64,000 bases of DNA, from positions 62,001 to 126,000 of the forward strand of contig JANQQP010000007.1 of the NCBI GenBank assembly GCA_028285005.1. Direction: 5' to 3'. How positions within the stretch are numbered: position 1 is the first letter of the stretch; every line of letters begins with the position of its first letter. Made by a program: the position numbers and the translations under genes. Source of the DNA: Dehalococcoidia bacterium. GTDB lineage: Bacteria > Chloroflexota > Dehalococcoidia > Lucifugimonadales > Lucifugimonadaceae. The notes beneath the pieces were generated by a model. It saw only the letters and a program-made list of their open reading frames with translations, ran no database searches and was not told the DNA's origin. This document shows, piece after piece, positions 53,200 through 61,567 of this stretch.

Positions 53200-53892
53200 T
53201 CACTTGCCAGCGTCTGCTGCGTGGGTGATCGCCGACGGAGTTGACCGGCCCACGATAGCCGGTGCCTCGTGGATCAGGTTGTCGTTCTCAAGGGCTTGCA
53301 CCATGAAGAGAGCGAAGTCGATTCGCCTGGTCATGTTGCTCTCGAGGATCGGGTCTCCGACATGGCGGCTCCACACCGGAAGGCCCTGGCTTTCGCCTTC
53401 TTCCAGGTCGCTGCCTCTAACAACAGTCCATCTGGTATCACTGTCGAATATTCGACGACACGCTTCCTCCTGGTCGCTGATGTCTACCAGGCGTAGCCAC
53501 CTTATGATCCTCCCGGCCACATTGCCGATGAACTTGATCTTCCAGGAATAGACGTCCTTACCGTCCATCGATATGTGCCAACCGCATGAGAAGACTAGGC
53601 GAGCATCATCTTCGGCAAAATCGAGCACCGCTTGAGCAGTGCCGGATGAGTAGTTGTTTACACCCCACGGCACAAGAACCGTCAGTACGCCGTCACAACC
53701 CTGGACCGCTTGCTGGATGACATTTCGGTCGTTGGTTGCCCCAGGAATGATCGTCATTCGATCTTTGAAATCATTGAGCTTGTAAACGCTCTTTTCCCGG
53801 CAGACCCCAACGACCTCGTGGCCGCGTTCGAGCGAGTGCTGGACCATGTATCTGCCTAGCTTGCCTGACGCGCCGATGATGCAGACTTTCAT
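53200..53892 (-). CDS. NAD(P)-binding atypical SDR (NmrA-like)
   Basis: The 230-residue protein has the atypical SDR dinucleotide motif GASGKLGRYMV at the N-terminus and the IPGATNDRNVIQQAVQGCDGVLTVLVPWG segment typical of NmrA-like and SDR_a5-like proteins. These bind NAD(P)H and act as reductases or redox sensors. ATG 53892 begins the Rossmann strand, with GAGG upstream; the frame is open to 53931. It converges with the Ldh-family gene. Confidence 0.87.
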   Translation of the reverse strand: MKVCIIGASGKLGRYMVQHSLERGHEVVGVCREKSVYKLNDFKDRMTIIPGATNDRNVIQQAVQGCDGVLTVLVPWGVNNYSSGTAQAVLDFAEDDARLVFSCGWHISMDGKDVYSWKIKFIGNVAGRIIRWLRLVDISDQEEACRRIFDSDTRWTVVRGSDLEEGESQGLPVWSRHVGDPILESNMTRRIDFALFMVQALENDNLIHEAPAIVGRSTPSAITHAADAGK

Positions 53893-54328
53893 TGCTGGTG
53901 ACCTCGATGCTGAACGCCCGAATACAGACAAAAGAATAGGCGAACGCTGAAGGTCCGCGTTCGCCTTGCCTGATCCCCGGCTCGATCTACTGCAGCCGTT
54001 ATTTCCCTGTCTTCAAGGGTGTCCCCGGAGTCGTTTCACCTCGGTGGACCGTTTCCAAATCGCCCGTCGTATCGCCTCAGAGAACGAGTTACCTGGTCGA
54101 CCTGAGGGTCGTCGCACGGCCAATCGGGGCACCGGACGCCTGTCCAGTAATTGCCGAGAGGCTACAACGCCTGATCCGTCGCTGCAAGGCATTCACGTGT
54201 CGCAATTCGTGGTATGTGGCCCAGGCTCAGGTGGAAGCATCTGTTTCCCTGCCTACAAACACAATGTTTCGCAACTTAGAGGTCGAACAATGGTTGCAAG
54301 TTTCCCAAGCCCTGCCCCCGTGACTAGC
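53893..54328. other. 436-bp gap without a supported gene
   Basis: No convincing gene lies here; an open frame at 53966-54472 is low in conserved features and overlaps the antisense gene at 54329. The gap contains the hairpin at 53939-53965. A long 3' untranslated region or a small RNA on the minus strand is possible, but no known RNA family (tmRNA, RNase P, SRP, 6S) was recognised. Confidence 0.45.
53939..53965 (-). terminator. Hairpin followed by T-rich stretch
   Basis: A perfect 9-bp stem (GGCGAACGC with GCGTTCGCC) closes a 9-base loop. Read leftward it is followed by TATTCTTTT, as in a rho-independent terminator. It would end transcripts coming from 54329-54997 about 365 bp past that gene, just before the NmrA-like gene. 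Confidence 0.5.
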
Positions 54329-54997
54329 TCAAGGAGAAACTTTCCACTTCTGGCGGTTCATGTCGGCAGTTGTGAACGAATGAAGCAGCATCACGTTCCC
54401 CGCATCGTCCACCACACCGAACCGAAAGCATCTGCTGTCGTCGTCGAGCTGATAGTCCATCAATCCCGATAGCAGGGAGACCGATCTTGCAGGCGGCAAC
54501 GGTTTCAGTCGAGGATCCCCGAGGCTGATCGAGTCGTCGAAATACTCGTTTGGACCGTCAACACAGAGGTGCCGCGCGTACCGGTAGTGAATGATGTCAT
54601 CGGTTTCGTTGACCAGGACCACTTCCTGGCGTTCGGCTCTGAAGTGCGTGAAATCCAGGTGTATCCAGGTCAGCATGAGAGTGATGATCGCGGCAACGTA
54701 CATGATGTAGGCCGAAGACAGCCTGACTGTCCAGCGCAACGCCCAGAAATTGCCCGGCGCATGGATCAATCGCCATTGCCAGCGATCGAGGTCCGGTGCT
54801 TCGTTACCCGTGCCTGATCCCGCACCACTTACGAGCGTACGTCCGGCTCTGCTCAGAAGTCTTTGGATCCGGTTCAGGATCGAACGAGTTCTGAATACCA
54901 GTAGTGCCGACACGACCGTCACGACCGATGACGCTGCCATCAACCAACCGATCGCTTCCCCTGACAGAAACGATGGATCCCCTAACAGCATCGTCAC
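54329..54997 (-). CDS. Membrane protein with C-terminal domain like 23983-24429
   Basis: The 222-residue protein has two transmembrane segments (about residues 14-35 and 90-112) joined by a basic cytoplasmic part, followed by an extracytoplasmic domain with two Cys (RHLCVDGP and DDSRCFRFG) and a terminal segment VVDDAGNVMLLHSFTTADMNRQKWKV. The ending, including M-N-x-x-x-W, resembles those of the proteins at 23983 and 24528. It follows the LhgO gene in the opposite part of the same leftward strand by 18 bp. Function unknown. Confidence 0.65.
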   Translation of the reverse strand: MTMLLGDPSFLSGEAIGWLMAASSVVTVVSALLVFRTRSILNRIQRLLSRAGRTLVSGAGSGTGNEAPDLDRWQWRLIHAPGNFWALRWTVRLSSAYIMYVAAIITLMLTWIHLDFTHFRAERQEVVLVNETDDIIHYRYARHLCVDGPNEYFDDSISLGDPRLKPLPPARSVSLLSGLMDYQLDDDSRCFRFGVVDDAGNVMLLHSFTTADMNRQKWKVSP

Positions 54998-55015
54998 ACT
55001 CCATCATGCTGCCCC

Positions 55016-56230
55016 TCAGTTCAGCGAGAAGTCTTTTTCTGCAAGGCCAGCTATGTGGCGGCCGATCACCAGCGACGAGGTTGCGCCGGGTGACGGTGCG
55101 TTCAGTACGTGGACGGCCCCGTCCACCTGCTTGATGGCAAAGTCGTCGAGCAGTGTGCCGTCTCGCTTCACGGCTTGTGCTCTTACGCCAGAGCCGCCGG
55201 TTGCCAGGTCTTCGCTCTTCAGCTCGGGGACGAGCTCTTGGAGACTCTTCAGGAAGACTCCTTTGCGGAACGAGCGGTTCATCTCCCAGAGGCCGGTCTT
55301 CCACTCTCGGACGCTCATCTTCCAGAATCCGGGATAGCTGACCGTGCGAAGAAGGTCGCGGGCTGAGAAGTCACGCTTGCGGTAACCCTCTCGCTTCGTT
55401 GCGAGCACTGCGTTCGGTCCAGCTTCCACCCAGCCCTTCATCGTCTGGGTCAGGTGCACGCCCAGGAACGGGAACGCAGGGTCTGGCACGGGGTAGATCA
55501 GACCCTTGACCATGTACTCTTTCTCCTTCTGCAGCGTGTAGTACTCGCCGCGGAAGGGGATGATGCGCACGCCGGGGTCGGCGCCCATCATCTCGGCCAC
55601 GAGGTCTGACTGCAGGCCGGCGCAGTTGATGACGTTCTTCGCCTCGTAGTCGCCGGTCTTAGTCTCGAGCGCCGTGACACCGTTTTGGCGTGTCACCTTC
55701 TTTAGCTCGGAGTTGAACTTGATATCACCGCCTCGGGCACGAATACGGTCAGCATAGGCTGCAGCGACTTTGCGGTAGTCGACAATGCCGGTGCCAGGCG
55801 CGTGGAGTGCACGAATCGACTTCACATGCGGCTCAATCTCAGCGATCTCTTCAGGCTCAACCATCCGCAGGCCTTCGACCTGGTTGGCTGTGCCGCGTTC
55901 CAGCAGTGCGTCGAGCCTTGGCAGCTCTTCTTCCTTCGTCGCCATGATGAGCTTGCCGCAGGTCCAGACCGGGATCTCGTTCTCTTCGCAGAAGCGAGTC
56001 ATAGAGGCGCGGCCTTCGACGCAGAATGCTGCCTTGAGGGAGCCGGGCTTGTAGTAGATGCCAGAGTGGATGACGCCCGAGTTGTGGCCGGACTGCTGAG
56101 TAGCTTCGTGTTCGTCCTTTTCGATGACGACGACTTTGAGGGAAGAGTGCTTCTCCAGCAGGTGCATCGCTGTCGAGAGGCCGATGATGCCTGCGCCGAT
56201 GATCGCTACGTCGTACTGATTTCCGGCCAC
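55016..56230 (-). CDS. lhgO: L-2-hydroxyglutarate oxidase (LhgO-like)
   Basis: The 404-residue flavoprotein belongs to the DAO/LhgO group: FAD motif VAIIGAGIIGLSTAMHLLEKH, HNSGVIHSGIYYKPGSLKAAFC (strongly conserved in LhgO), and the C-terminal GATSSLVIGRHIAGLAEKDF. It oxidises L-2-hydroxyglutarate to 2-oxoglutarate, passing electrons to oxygen or quinones. The single leftward gene is separated by 250 bp from the second ArsR gene, which faces the other way. Confidence 0.9.
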   Translation of the reverse strand: MAGNQYDVAIIGAGIIGLSTAMHLLEKHSSLKVVVIEKDEHEATQQSGHNSGVIHSGIYYKPGSLKAAFCVEGRASMTRFCEENEIPVWTCGKLIMATKEEELPRLDALLERGTANQVEGLRMVEPEEIAEIEPHVKSIRALHAPGTGIVDYRKVAAAYADRIRARGGDIKFNSELKKVTRQNGVTALETKTGDYEAKNVINCAGLQSDLVAEMMGADPGVRIIPFRGEYYTLQKEKEYMVKGLIYPVPDPAFPFLGVHLTQTMKGWVEAGPNAVLATKREGYRKRDFSARDLLRTVSYPGFWKMSVREWKTGLWEMNRSFRKGVFLKSLQELVPELKSEDLATGGSGVRAQAVKRDGTLLDDFAIKQVDGAVHVLNAPSPGATSSLVIGRHIAGLAEKDFSLN

Positions 56231-56416
56231 CGTTCACTCCGAATCTGCGATTTTTATAGTTCAGGTCGACCGATTGACAGGCAGCGACCCGCATCGAACT
56301 GGTCTCCACCTAAAACGCTAGCACAAGAGACCGCAAGCAGGTGACCCGACAGGAAACCGAACGCCGCTACTTATAGCCCAACTGCGGCTCCAGCGGTCGA
56401 TCGCTGAGGCGCCGGC

Positions 56417-56445
56417 TTGACATGTGGCGGATGCATCGGTAATTT
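56417..56445 (+). promoter_or_regulatory. Sigma-70-like promoter of the second ArsR module
   Basis: A perfect TTGACA (56417-56422) and TAATTT (56440-56445) are separated by 17 bases, upstream of ATG 56481. The layout matches the promoter of the first ArsR operon (10117-10145). Confidence 0.7.
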
Positions 56446-56452
56446 ACTAGTT

Positions 56453-56464
56453 AGTTAATTAACT
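56453..56464. promoter_or_regulatory. Putative ArsR operator
   Basis: A perfect 12-bp palindrome (AGTTAATTAACT) lies 7 bp past the -10 element, around the expected transcription start, and 16 bp before the ArsR ATG. Its GTTAA half-sites are shared with the palindrome at 10101-10118. This position fits autorepression. Confidence 0.65.
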
Positions 56465-56480
56465 GAATGGTGAAATACAA

Positions 56481-56861
56481 ATGGTTCAGACAGACGAACT
56501 CAGCAAGACACTGTCGGCGCTCGCCGACCCGACACGAAGGGAGATCCTGTCTCGGCTGGTCTCTGGACCGGCGACTGTGAATGAGCTCGCTGCACCGTTC
56601 GACATGACGCTTCCCGCGGTTTCCAAGCACATCAAGGTGTTGGAGCACGCTGGATTGGTCGCCCGCACCAGGAATGCCCAGTGGCGGCCTTGCAGGCTGA
56701 ACGCTAAGCCCTTGAAACGGGTTGCGACCTGGGTTGAGGAGTACAGACAGCACTGGGAGGAGCGGTTCGACCGACTGGACGACTACCTCACGAAGCTGCA
56801 GCAAGAGCAGGCTGCCAACCGAGCTGAGACTGGCGATAAAGGAGAGGGTCCCGATGGCTGA
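56481..56861 (+). CDS. ArsR-family repressor
   Basis: The 126-residue protein has the ArsR winged helix: ALADPTRREILSRLVSGPATVNELAAPF and MTLPAVSKHIKVLEHAGLVARTRNAQWRPCRL. It lacks the metal-sensing Cys motif. It is closely related to the regulator at 9714-10109 (same length class, matching recognition-helix segment PAVSKH.KVLE.AGL). The next gene overlaps its end by 8 bp, so the two are coupled. It probably represses its own promoter through 56453-56464. Confidence 0.92.
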   Translation: MVQTDELSKTLSALADPTRREILSRLVSGPATVNELAAPFDMTLPAVSKHIKVLEHAGLVARTRNAQWRPCRLNAKPLKRVATWVEEYRQHWEERFDRLDDYLTKLQQEQAANRAETGDKGEGPDG

Positions 56862-57303
56862 TTCAGACCTGGAACTGGTCATCGAACGTGTCTTTGATGC
56901 GCCGCGTGACCTGGTGTTTCGCATGTGGAGCGACCCGGATCACTTCCGTAACTGGGCGGCGCCGACTGGATACAGCGTTGTTCATCTTGAGATGGAGTTT
57001 GAGGTCGGAGGCATCTACCGGGTCTGCCTGCGTTCTCTCGATGGCGACGATGTGTGGATTAAGGGTCGATACCGAGAGATCTCTGTGCCTGAGCGGTTCG
57101 TGCTGACTACCGGATGGGAGCAGGTGGACGGCAGCGTCCAAGGCGAGACGTTGCTGACGGTTTCTTTCAGCGATGCCGGTGAACAGACGCGAGTTGTCTT
57201 GCGGCAGACCGGGTTTGAGTCGCCGGAGAGCCTGGACGGCAACACAGGTGGCTGGAACGAGGTGCTAGACAGTCTCGGCGAGTACCTGAGTTCGAACCTG
57301 TAA
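56854..57303 (+). CDS. SRPBCC/AHSA1-domain protein
   Basis: The 149-residue protein has the AHSA1 pattern: LVIERVFDAPRDLVFRMWSDPDHFRNWAAP at the N-terminus and FESPESLDGNTGGWNEVLDSLGEYL at the C-terminus. ATG 56854 was chosen because GGAG lies upstream and the domain begins there; it overlaps the ArsR stop by 8 bp (56854-56861). It is a paralogue of 9268-9717. The ligand is unknown. Confidence 0.9.
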   Translation: MADSDLELVIERVFDAPRDLVFRMWSDPDHFRNWAAPTGYSVVHLEMEFEVGGIYRVCLRSLDGDDVWIKGRYREISVPERFVLTTGWEQVDGSVQGETLLTVSFSDAGEQTRVVLRQTGFESPESLDGNTGGWNEVLDSLGEYLSSNL

Positions 57304-57497
57304 AGGAAAGTCGTCCTGTCCGGCACGGCGAGGGCGATGACGTATGCAAAAGATATCGACCCCCTCAGGCGAAGGCGATCCTCGAGGTGCGGCTGTTAGG
57401 AAAACTCCACATAAACCGCTACAAACTCGAAATGTGAGAGAATCGCTGCCCGCTCGATGTTGTATTAGTTTGTGTGGTGAGCGGGATGGAGGTCGAT

Positions 57498-58610
57498 ATG
57501 AGTTCAGTACGGGTACTGGTTGGCACGCGCAAGGGCGCGTTCATTCTCACCTCTGATGGCGCACGAAAAGAGTGGGACGTCAGCGGGCCTCATTTTCCGG
57601 GACACGAGATCTGGCACGTCAACGGATCTCCGGTAAACCCCGACCGTCTCTACGCTTCGCAGCACACCGAATGGTTTGGGCAGCAGGTGCAACGCTCGGA
57701 CGACGGCGGACAGACCTGGGAAGCCGTTAGCAACGAGTTCGAATACGCTTCTGAACTGGGCGAGCACTACTGGTTCGATGGCACGAAGCGGCCGTGGGCG
57801 TTCAAGCGCATCTGGCACGTGGAGCCGTCGCTGACTCAACCTGAGACGGTGTATGCCGGTGCAGAGGACGCTGCGATCTTCCGTAGCGACGATGGCGGTA
57901 AGTCGTGGAGCGAGCTGGTGGGCCTGCGCACTCACAGGAGCGCAGACGAATGGGCTCCAGGCGCCGCCGGGATGGGCGTCCACACCATCATCGAAGACCA
58001 GGCGAACCCCGGGCGCATGTTCGCGGCGATATCGGCGGCTGGTGTGTTCAGGACTGACGATGCTGGCGAGTCGTGGGAGATCAAGAGTAAGAACCTGACG
58101 TCGAATTTCCTGCCTGATCCGACTGCAGAGGTCGGTCACTGCATTCACAAGCTGGCGATTCACCCCGAGAAGCCAGACGTGGTCTACATGCAGAAGCACT
58201 GGGACGTGATGCGGAGCGACGATGCTGGTGAATCGTGGGACAAGATCAGTGGCGACCTGCCGACCGATTTCGGCATGCCAATCGCAGTGCACTCTCATGA
58301 GCCAGAGACGGTTTACGTAGTCCCGCTCAAGAGCGACTCTGAGCACTTCCCGCTCGACGGCAAGCTGATCGTTTACCGGAGCAAGGTTGGAGGCAATGAA
58401 TGGGAGCCGATGACCGCAGGACTCCCCCAGGAAGACTGCTACGTGAACATCCTGCGTGATGCCATGGCGGTCGATTCGCTTGATGAGTGCGGCGTCTACT
58501 TCGGCACGACCGGTGGCCAGGTCTACGCGTCAGCGGACTCGGGAGACAACTGGGAGCCGATCGTGCGTGACCTCCCGGCCGTGATGTCGGTCGAAGTCCA
58601 GACCCTTTAG
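57498..58610 (+). CDS. BNR/VPS10-type beta-propeller protein
   Basis: The 370-residue protein has at least five BNR (Asp-box) motifs: [32 protein letters not shown] and SADSGDNW. They mark blades of a sialidase- or sortilin-like propeller. No signal peptide is seen, so it appears cytoplasmic, and sialidase catalytic residues are not evident. ATG 57498 has GGAGG 5 bases upstream. The next gene, a MoaD/ThiS-like protein, starts 3 bp after its stop, so the two are cotranscribed and coupled. Confidence 0.87.
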   Translation: MSSVRVLVGTRKGAFILTSDGARKEWDVSGPHFPGHEIWHVNGSPVNPDRLYASQHTEWFGQQVQRSDDGGQTWEAVSNEFEYASELGEHYWFDGTKRPWAFKRIWHVEPSLTQPETVYAGAEDAAIFRSDDGGKSWSELVGLRTHRSADEWAPGAAGMGVHTIIEDQANPGRMFAAISAAGVFRTDDAGESWEIKSKNLTSNFLPDPTAEVGHCIHKLAIHPEKPDVVYMQKHWDVMRSDDAGESWDKISGDLPTDFGMPIAVHSHEPETVYVVPLKSDSEHFPLDGKLIVYRSKVGGNEWEPMTAGLPQEDCYVNILRDAMAVDSLDECGVYFGTTGGQVYASADSGDNWEPIVRDLPAVMSVEVQTL

Positions 58611-58613
58611 GTC

Positions 58614-58949
58614 ATGAGTGACGAAGCCGAGAAGATGATCAGGGTCAAGCTGCCGCTGCACCTGCGGAGACTTGCAGGGGACGAGGACGCGTCTGGCTAC
58701 AGCGGCGAGGTGACCGTAAGCGTGCGGGGCCCGGTGACGCAGCGGTCTGTGGTGGATGCGCTGGAGAGCAGGTTTCCGTCGCTCACCGGTGCGGTCCGCG
58801 ACCGCGGCGATGGGCGTCGACGCTCGCTTGTTCGCTTCTACGCCTGTGGAGAAGACCTGTCCAATGACGACCCGGATGATCCGTTGCCTGGAAGCGTCGC
58901 CTCGGGCGAGGACCCGTTCATGATCGTTGGCGCTATCGCTGGCGGTTAG
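58614..58949 (+). CDS. MoaD/ThiS-like beta-grasp protein with C-terminal Gly-Gly
   Basis: The 111-residue protein reads as a ubiquitin-like beta-grasp fold: IRVKLPLHLRRLAG at the start, VTQRSVVDALESRFPSL for the helix, and a C-terminus of PFMIVGAIAGG ending in Gly-Gly, as in MoaD and ThiS. Those proteins are adenylated at the end glycine and carry sulfur. No MoeB/ThiF or MoaE gene is in the window. It is tied to the BNR-propeller gene upstream. Its stop overlaps that of the convergent glycerate kinase gene. Confidence 0.82.
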   Translation: MSDEAEKMIRVKLPLHLRRLAGDEDASGYSGEVTVSVRGPVTQRSVVDALESRFPSLTGAVRDRGDGRRRSLVRFYACGEDLSNDDPDDPLPGSVASGEDPFMIVGAIAGG

Positions 58950-60085
58950 CGTCGAGCAGCCGCGATCGCTCTGCACGCCTCTTCAGTGGCGCGGGCGACC
59001 AGCTTCTCGGTGTCTGCCATCGCCTCCTGCAGGGACATCGGGCCGCTCACCAGCGAGAAGACGGCGTCGATGCCGTGCTTGTGAACTTCGTGGTATCCGG
59101 CTCCGAGCGAGCCGGCGATGCCGATGACCGGGATGCCTTTGCGTTGGGCTCGTTCAGCGACTGCCACCGGCGACTTGTTGAAGACGGTTGAGCGGTCGAA
59201 CTGGCCTTCACCGACGACCACGAGATCTGCGTCCTCGAGCTTCTCCTCCAGCCCGACAGCCTCCAGCACGATGTCGGCGCCAAGTCGCAGCCTGGCGTTG
59301 GCAAACGCCATCAGTCCAGCTCCAAGTCCGCCCGCAGCCCCGGCACCCGGAATCTCACCGATGTCGCGGCCTAGGTCACGTTTTGCCACTTCACCGAATC
59401 GATTCAGGGCGGCGTCGAGCTGAGTAACCTGGTCTGCGGTTGCGCCTTTCTGCGGTCCGAAGATGGCTGAGGCTCCTGTCGGCCCGCAGAGCGGGTTGTT
59501 CACATCGCAGGCGACTTCGATTGAGACGCCCGCAAGCCGGCTATCGATTCCTGAGATGTCGATGCGTTCGAGGTCTGCCAGCGCTGCGCCGCCTGGTGGC
59601 AGCTCGTTGCCGTCGCTGTCGGTCAGCTTCGCTCCGAGTGCATGCGCCATGCCAGCGCCTGCGTCGTTGGTAGCACTCCCACCGATGCCGATGATGAAGT
59701 GAGTGAAGCCATCATCAAGGGCCGTTTTCATCACCTGGCCAACGCCGAATGTCGACGCCCGCAGCGGGTCGCGCTCACTCGGATCGAGCAGGGCAAGGCC
59801 GGATGAGCGGGCCATTTCGATCACTGCGGTCTTGCCGTCCCCGAGCGCTCCCCATTCGACTTCGATGTCTCGACCGAGTGGATCGAGCGCGGTGGTCGTG
59901 CGGACTTCGCCTCCCGAGGCGTCGACAAGCGACTGCAGTGTGCCGTCGCCGCCATCTGCGACAGGTACTAGTACGGCTTCAGCGTCGGGCCAGACGGCCT
60001 TGGCTCCCTGCGCCATTGCGCGTGCGATCTCGATGCCGGTCAGGCTCTCTTTGAACCCCTGCGGGGCGAACACGATTTTCTTCAT
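58946..60085 (-). CDS. glxK: Glycerate kinase (GlxK family)
   Basis: The 379-residue protein has the GlxK family pattern: IVFAPQGFKESLTGIEIARAMAQG, VADGGDGTLQSL, FIIGIGGSATNDAGAGMAHALGAKL, and EVACDVNNPLCGPTGASAIFGPQKGA. It phosphorylates D-glycerate to 2-phosphoglycerate, linking glyoxylate or serine catabolism to glycolysis. ATG 60085 starts the domain; the open frame continues to 60253 without similarity. A TATACT -10 element lies 8 bases before the ATG with no Shine-Dalgarno. Confidence 0.93.
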   Translation of the reverse strand: MKKIVFAPQGFKESLTGIEIARAMAQGAKAVWPDAEAVLVPVADGGDGTLQSLVDASGGEVRTTTALDPLGRDIEVEWGALGDGKTAVIEMARSSGLALLDPSERDPLRASTFGVGQVMKTALDDGFTHFIIGIGGSATNDAGAGMAHALGAKLTDSDGNELPPGGAALADLERIDISGIDSRLAGVSIEVACDVNNPLCGPTGASAIFGPQKGATADQVTQLDAALNRFGEVAKRDLGRDIGEIPGAGAAGGLGAGLMAFANARLRLGADIVLEAVGLEEKLEDADLVVVGEGQFDRSTVFNKSPVAVAERAQRKGIPVIGIAGSLGAGYHEVHKHGIDAVFSLVSGPMSLQEAMADTEKLVARATEEACRAIAAARR

Positions 60086-60093
60086 AGCGGAAG

Positions 60094-60099
60094 AGTATA
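60094..60099 (-). promoter_or_regulatory. -10 element for leaderless glycerate kinase mRNA
   Basis: Read leftward, TATACT lies 8 bases before ATG 60085 and there is no ribosome-binding site. This is the best match among three similar cases in the window (with 16804-16809 and 48978-48983). Confidence 0.5.
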
Positions 60100-60242
60100 G
60101 ATGGGCCGGACGGGGCAGAGGGCGATTGCCTCGCACCGCTGCTGTAAACTGCGAAGCCCGGACTTTCCGATCAGTTTCATCTTCCGGCACACACTCCATC
60201 GGCGAGGCCTGCCCGCCGCGATCAGCACCGCTCCGGAGACAC

Positions 60243-61565
60243 ATGTCTTCCATCCAACAGACGATAGAGTCGGCGTTTGCAGCGATCGACCAGCGGGCGG
60301 AAGACCTGGTAGCGCTATCGAAATCGGTACTTGAAGATGCCGAGTCAGGCTATCGAGAGCACCGGACTGCAAAAAAGATCGATACCTGGATGCTGAAGTC
60401 GGGACTTTCGCCCCGCACCGAGGTCGCACTAACGGGTGTTGTCGCAAAAGCGGACACTGGCAGACCGGGACCGAACGTCGCCGTCATCGGCGAGCTCGAC
60501 AGCCTCATCGTTCCTGGGCATCCAAACGCTCACCCTGCAACCGGCGCTGCCCATGCCTGCGGTCACCACGCTCAAGTCGGAAGCATGCTTGCGGTGCTCA
60601 CGGCCGTTCTCGAGCCGTCCGTCTGGTCTGAGCTGTCTGGGTCGGTGACCTTCATGGCGGTCCCGGCTGAAGAGTACATTGAGCTGGAGTTCAGGCAACA
60701 GCTTCGGGCCGACGAGGAGATCGAGTTCTTCGGGGGCAAGCAGGAGTTTGTCCGACTGGGCGAGTTCGATGACGTCGACATGGCGATGCTGACGCACACC
60801 ATGGGCGGTGAGCCCGGCGTGACGATCTCGGGCCAGCACAACGGAATGATCGGCAAGACGGCCGAGTTTCGCGGTGTTGCGGCGCATGCTGGAGCGGCGC
60901 CGCACGAAGGCGTCAACGCGCTAAACGCGGCGAACATCGCACTGAGTGCAATCCACGCTAACCGCGAGACATTCCGCGATGCCGACTACGTGCGCGTCCA
61001 CCCGATCATCACGCACGGCGGCGATGTTGTGAGCGCCGTCCCATCAAGGGTGAATATCGAAACCTACATCAGGGCATCAAGTATCGACGCCATGATCGAC
61101 GGGGCCACGAAGGTCGACCGTGCGTTGCGGGCGGGAGCTATGGCTGTTGGCGGAGAGGTCGAGGTGCGGACGACTCCGGGATACATGCCTTCTCGCTATG
61201 ACCCGGTCGCCATCGATATCTACCGCAAGCATGCTGAGAGGATCTTTGGCACCGAGAACGTCCGAACTTCAGGTCAGCGCGCCAGTTCAAGTGATGCGGG
61301 CGACCTTTCGATGCTGATGCCGACGATTCACCCGTGGGTCCAGTGCTCGACCGGGAAGGTACATGGCGCAGATTATGTTGTGCAGGACTACGACATGGCC
61401 GTTGTGAGGGCCGGAAAGGCCATGGCAGCGACGGTGATCGAGCTGTTGGCGAACGACGCTGCAGAGGGCAAGAAGGTTGTGAAGTCCTTCAGGCCAGAGA
61501 TGTCGAAGGAACGCTACCTTGCGCAGCTTCGTGAGTTGCGGTCTGAGAAGGTGTACGCAGGGTAG
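60243..61565 (+). CDS. M20-family amidohydrolase
   Basis: The 440-residue enzyme has the M20D-type pattern: VAVIGELDSLIVPGH, GAAHACGHHAQVG with metal-binding Cys and His, MAVPAEEY with the catalytic Glu, the dimerisation domain (FRGVAAHAGAAPHEGVNALNAA), and SSSDAGDLSMLMPTIHPW. It probably hydrolyses an amide bond in an acylated amino acid or similar compound. GGAG precedes ATG 60243. The same frame is open upstream, antiparallel to the glycerate kinase gene, and this part is not coding. A paralogue follows 2 bp after its stop. Confidence 0.92.
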   Translation: MSSIQQTIESAFAAIDQRAEDLVALSKSVLEDAESGYREHRTAKKIDTWMLKSGLSPRTEVALTGVVAKADTGRPGPNVAVIGELDSLIVPGHPNAHPATGAAHACGHHAQVGSMLAVLTAVLEPSVWSELSGSVTFMAVPAEEYIELEFRQQLRADEEIEFFGGKQEFVRLGEFDDVDMAMLTHTMGGEPGVTISGQHNGMIGKTAEFRGVAAHAGAAPHEGVNALNAANIALSAIHANRETFRDADYVRVHPIITHGGDVVSAVPSRVNIETYIRASSIDAMIDGATKVDRALRAGAMAVGGEVEVRTTPGYMPSRYDPVAIDIYRKHAERIFGTENVRTSGQRASSSDAGDLSMLMPTIHPWVQCSTGKVHGADYVVQDYDMAVVRAGKAMAATVIELLANDAAEGKKVVKSFRPEMSKERYLAQLRELRSEKVYAG

Positions 61566-61567
61566 AT

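Noticed and set aside
53966..54472. 168-residue open frame in the gap after the NmrA-like gene
   Set aside because: No family-like pattern, poor start context, and overlap with the antisense gene at 54329-54997.
59703..60242. Upstream part of a long open frame (to 61565) that would give a 620-residue protein
   Set aside because: This part is antiparallel to the glycerate kinase gene and has Ser/Arg-rich shadow composition. The M20 domain with its own GGAG-led ATG starts at 60243.
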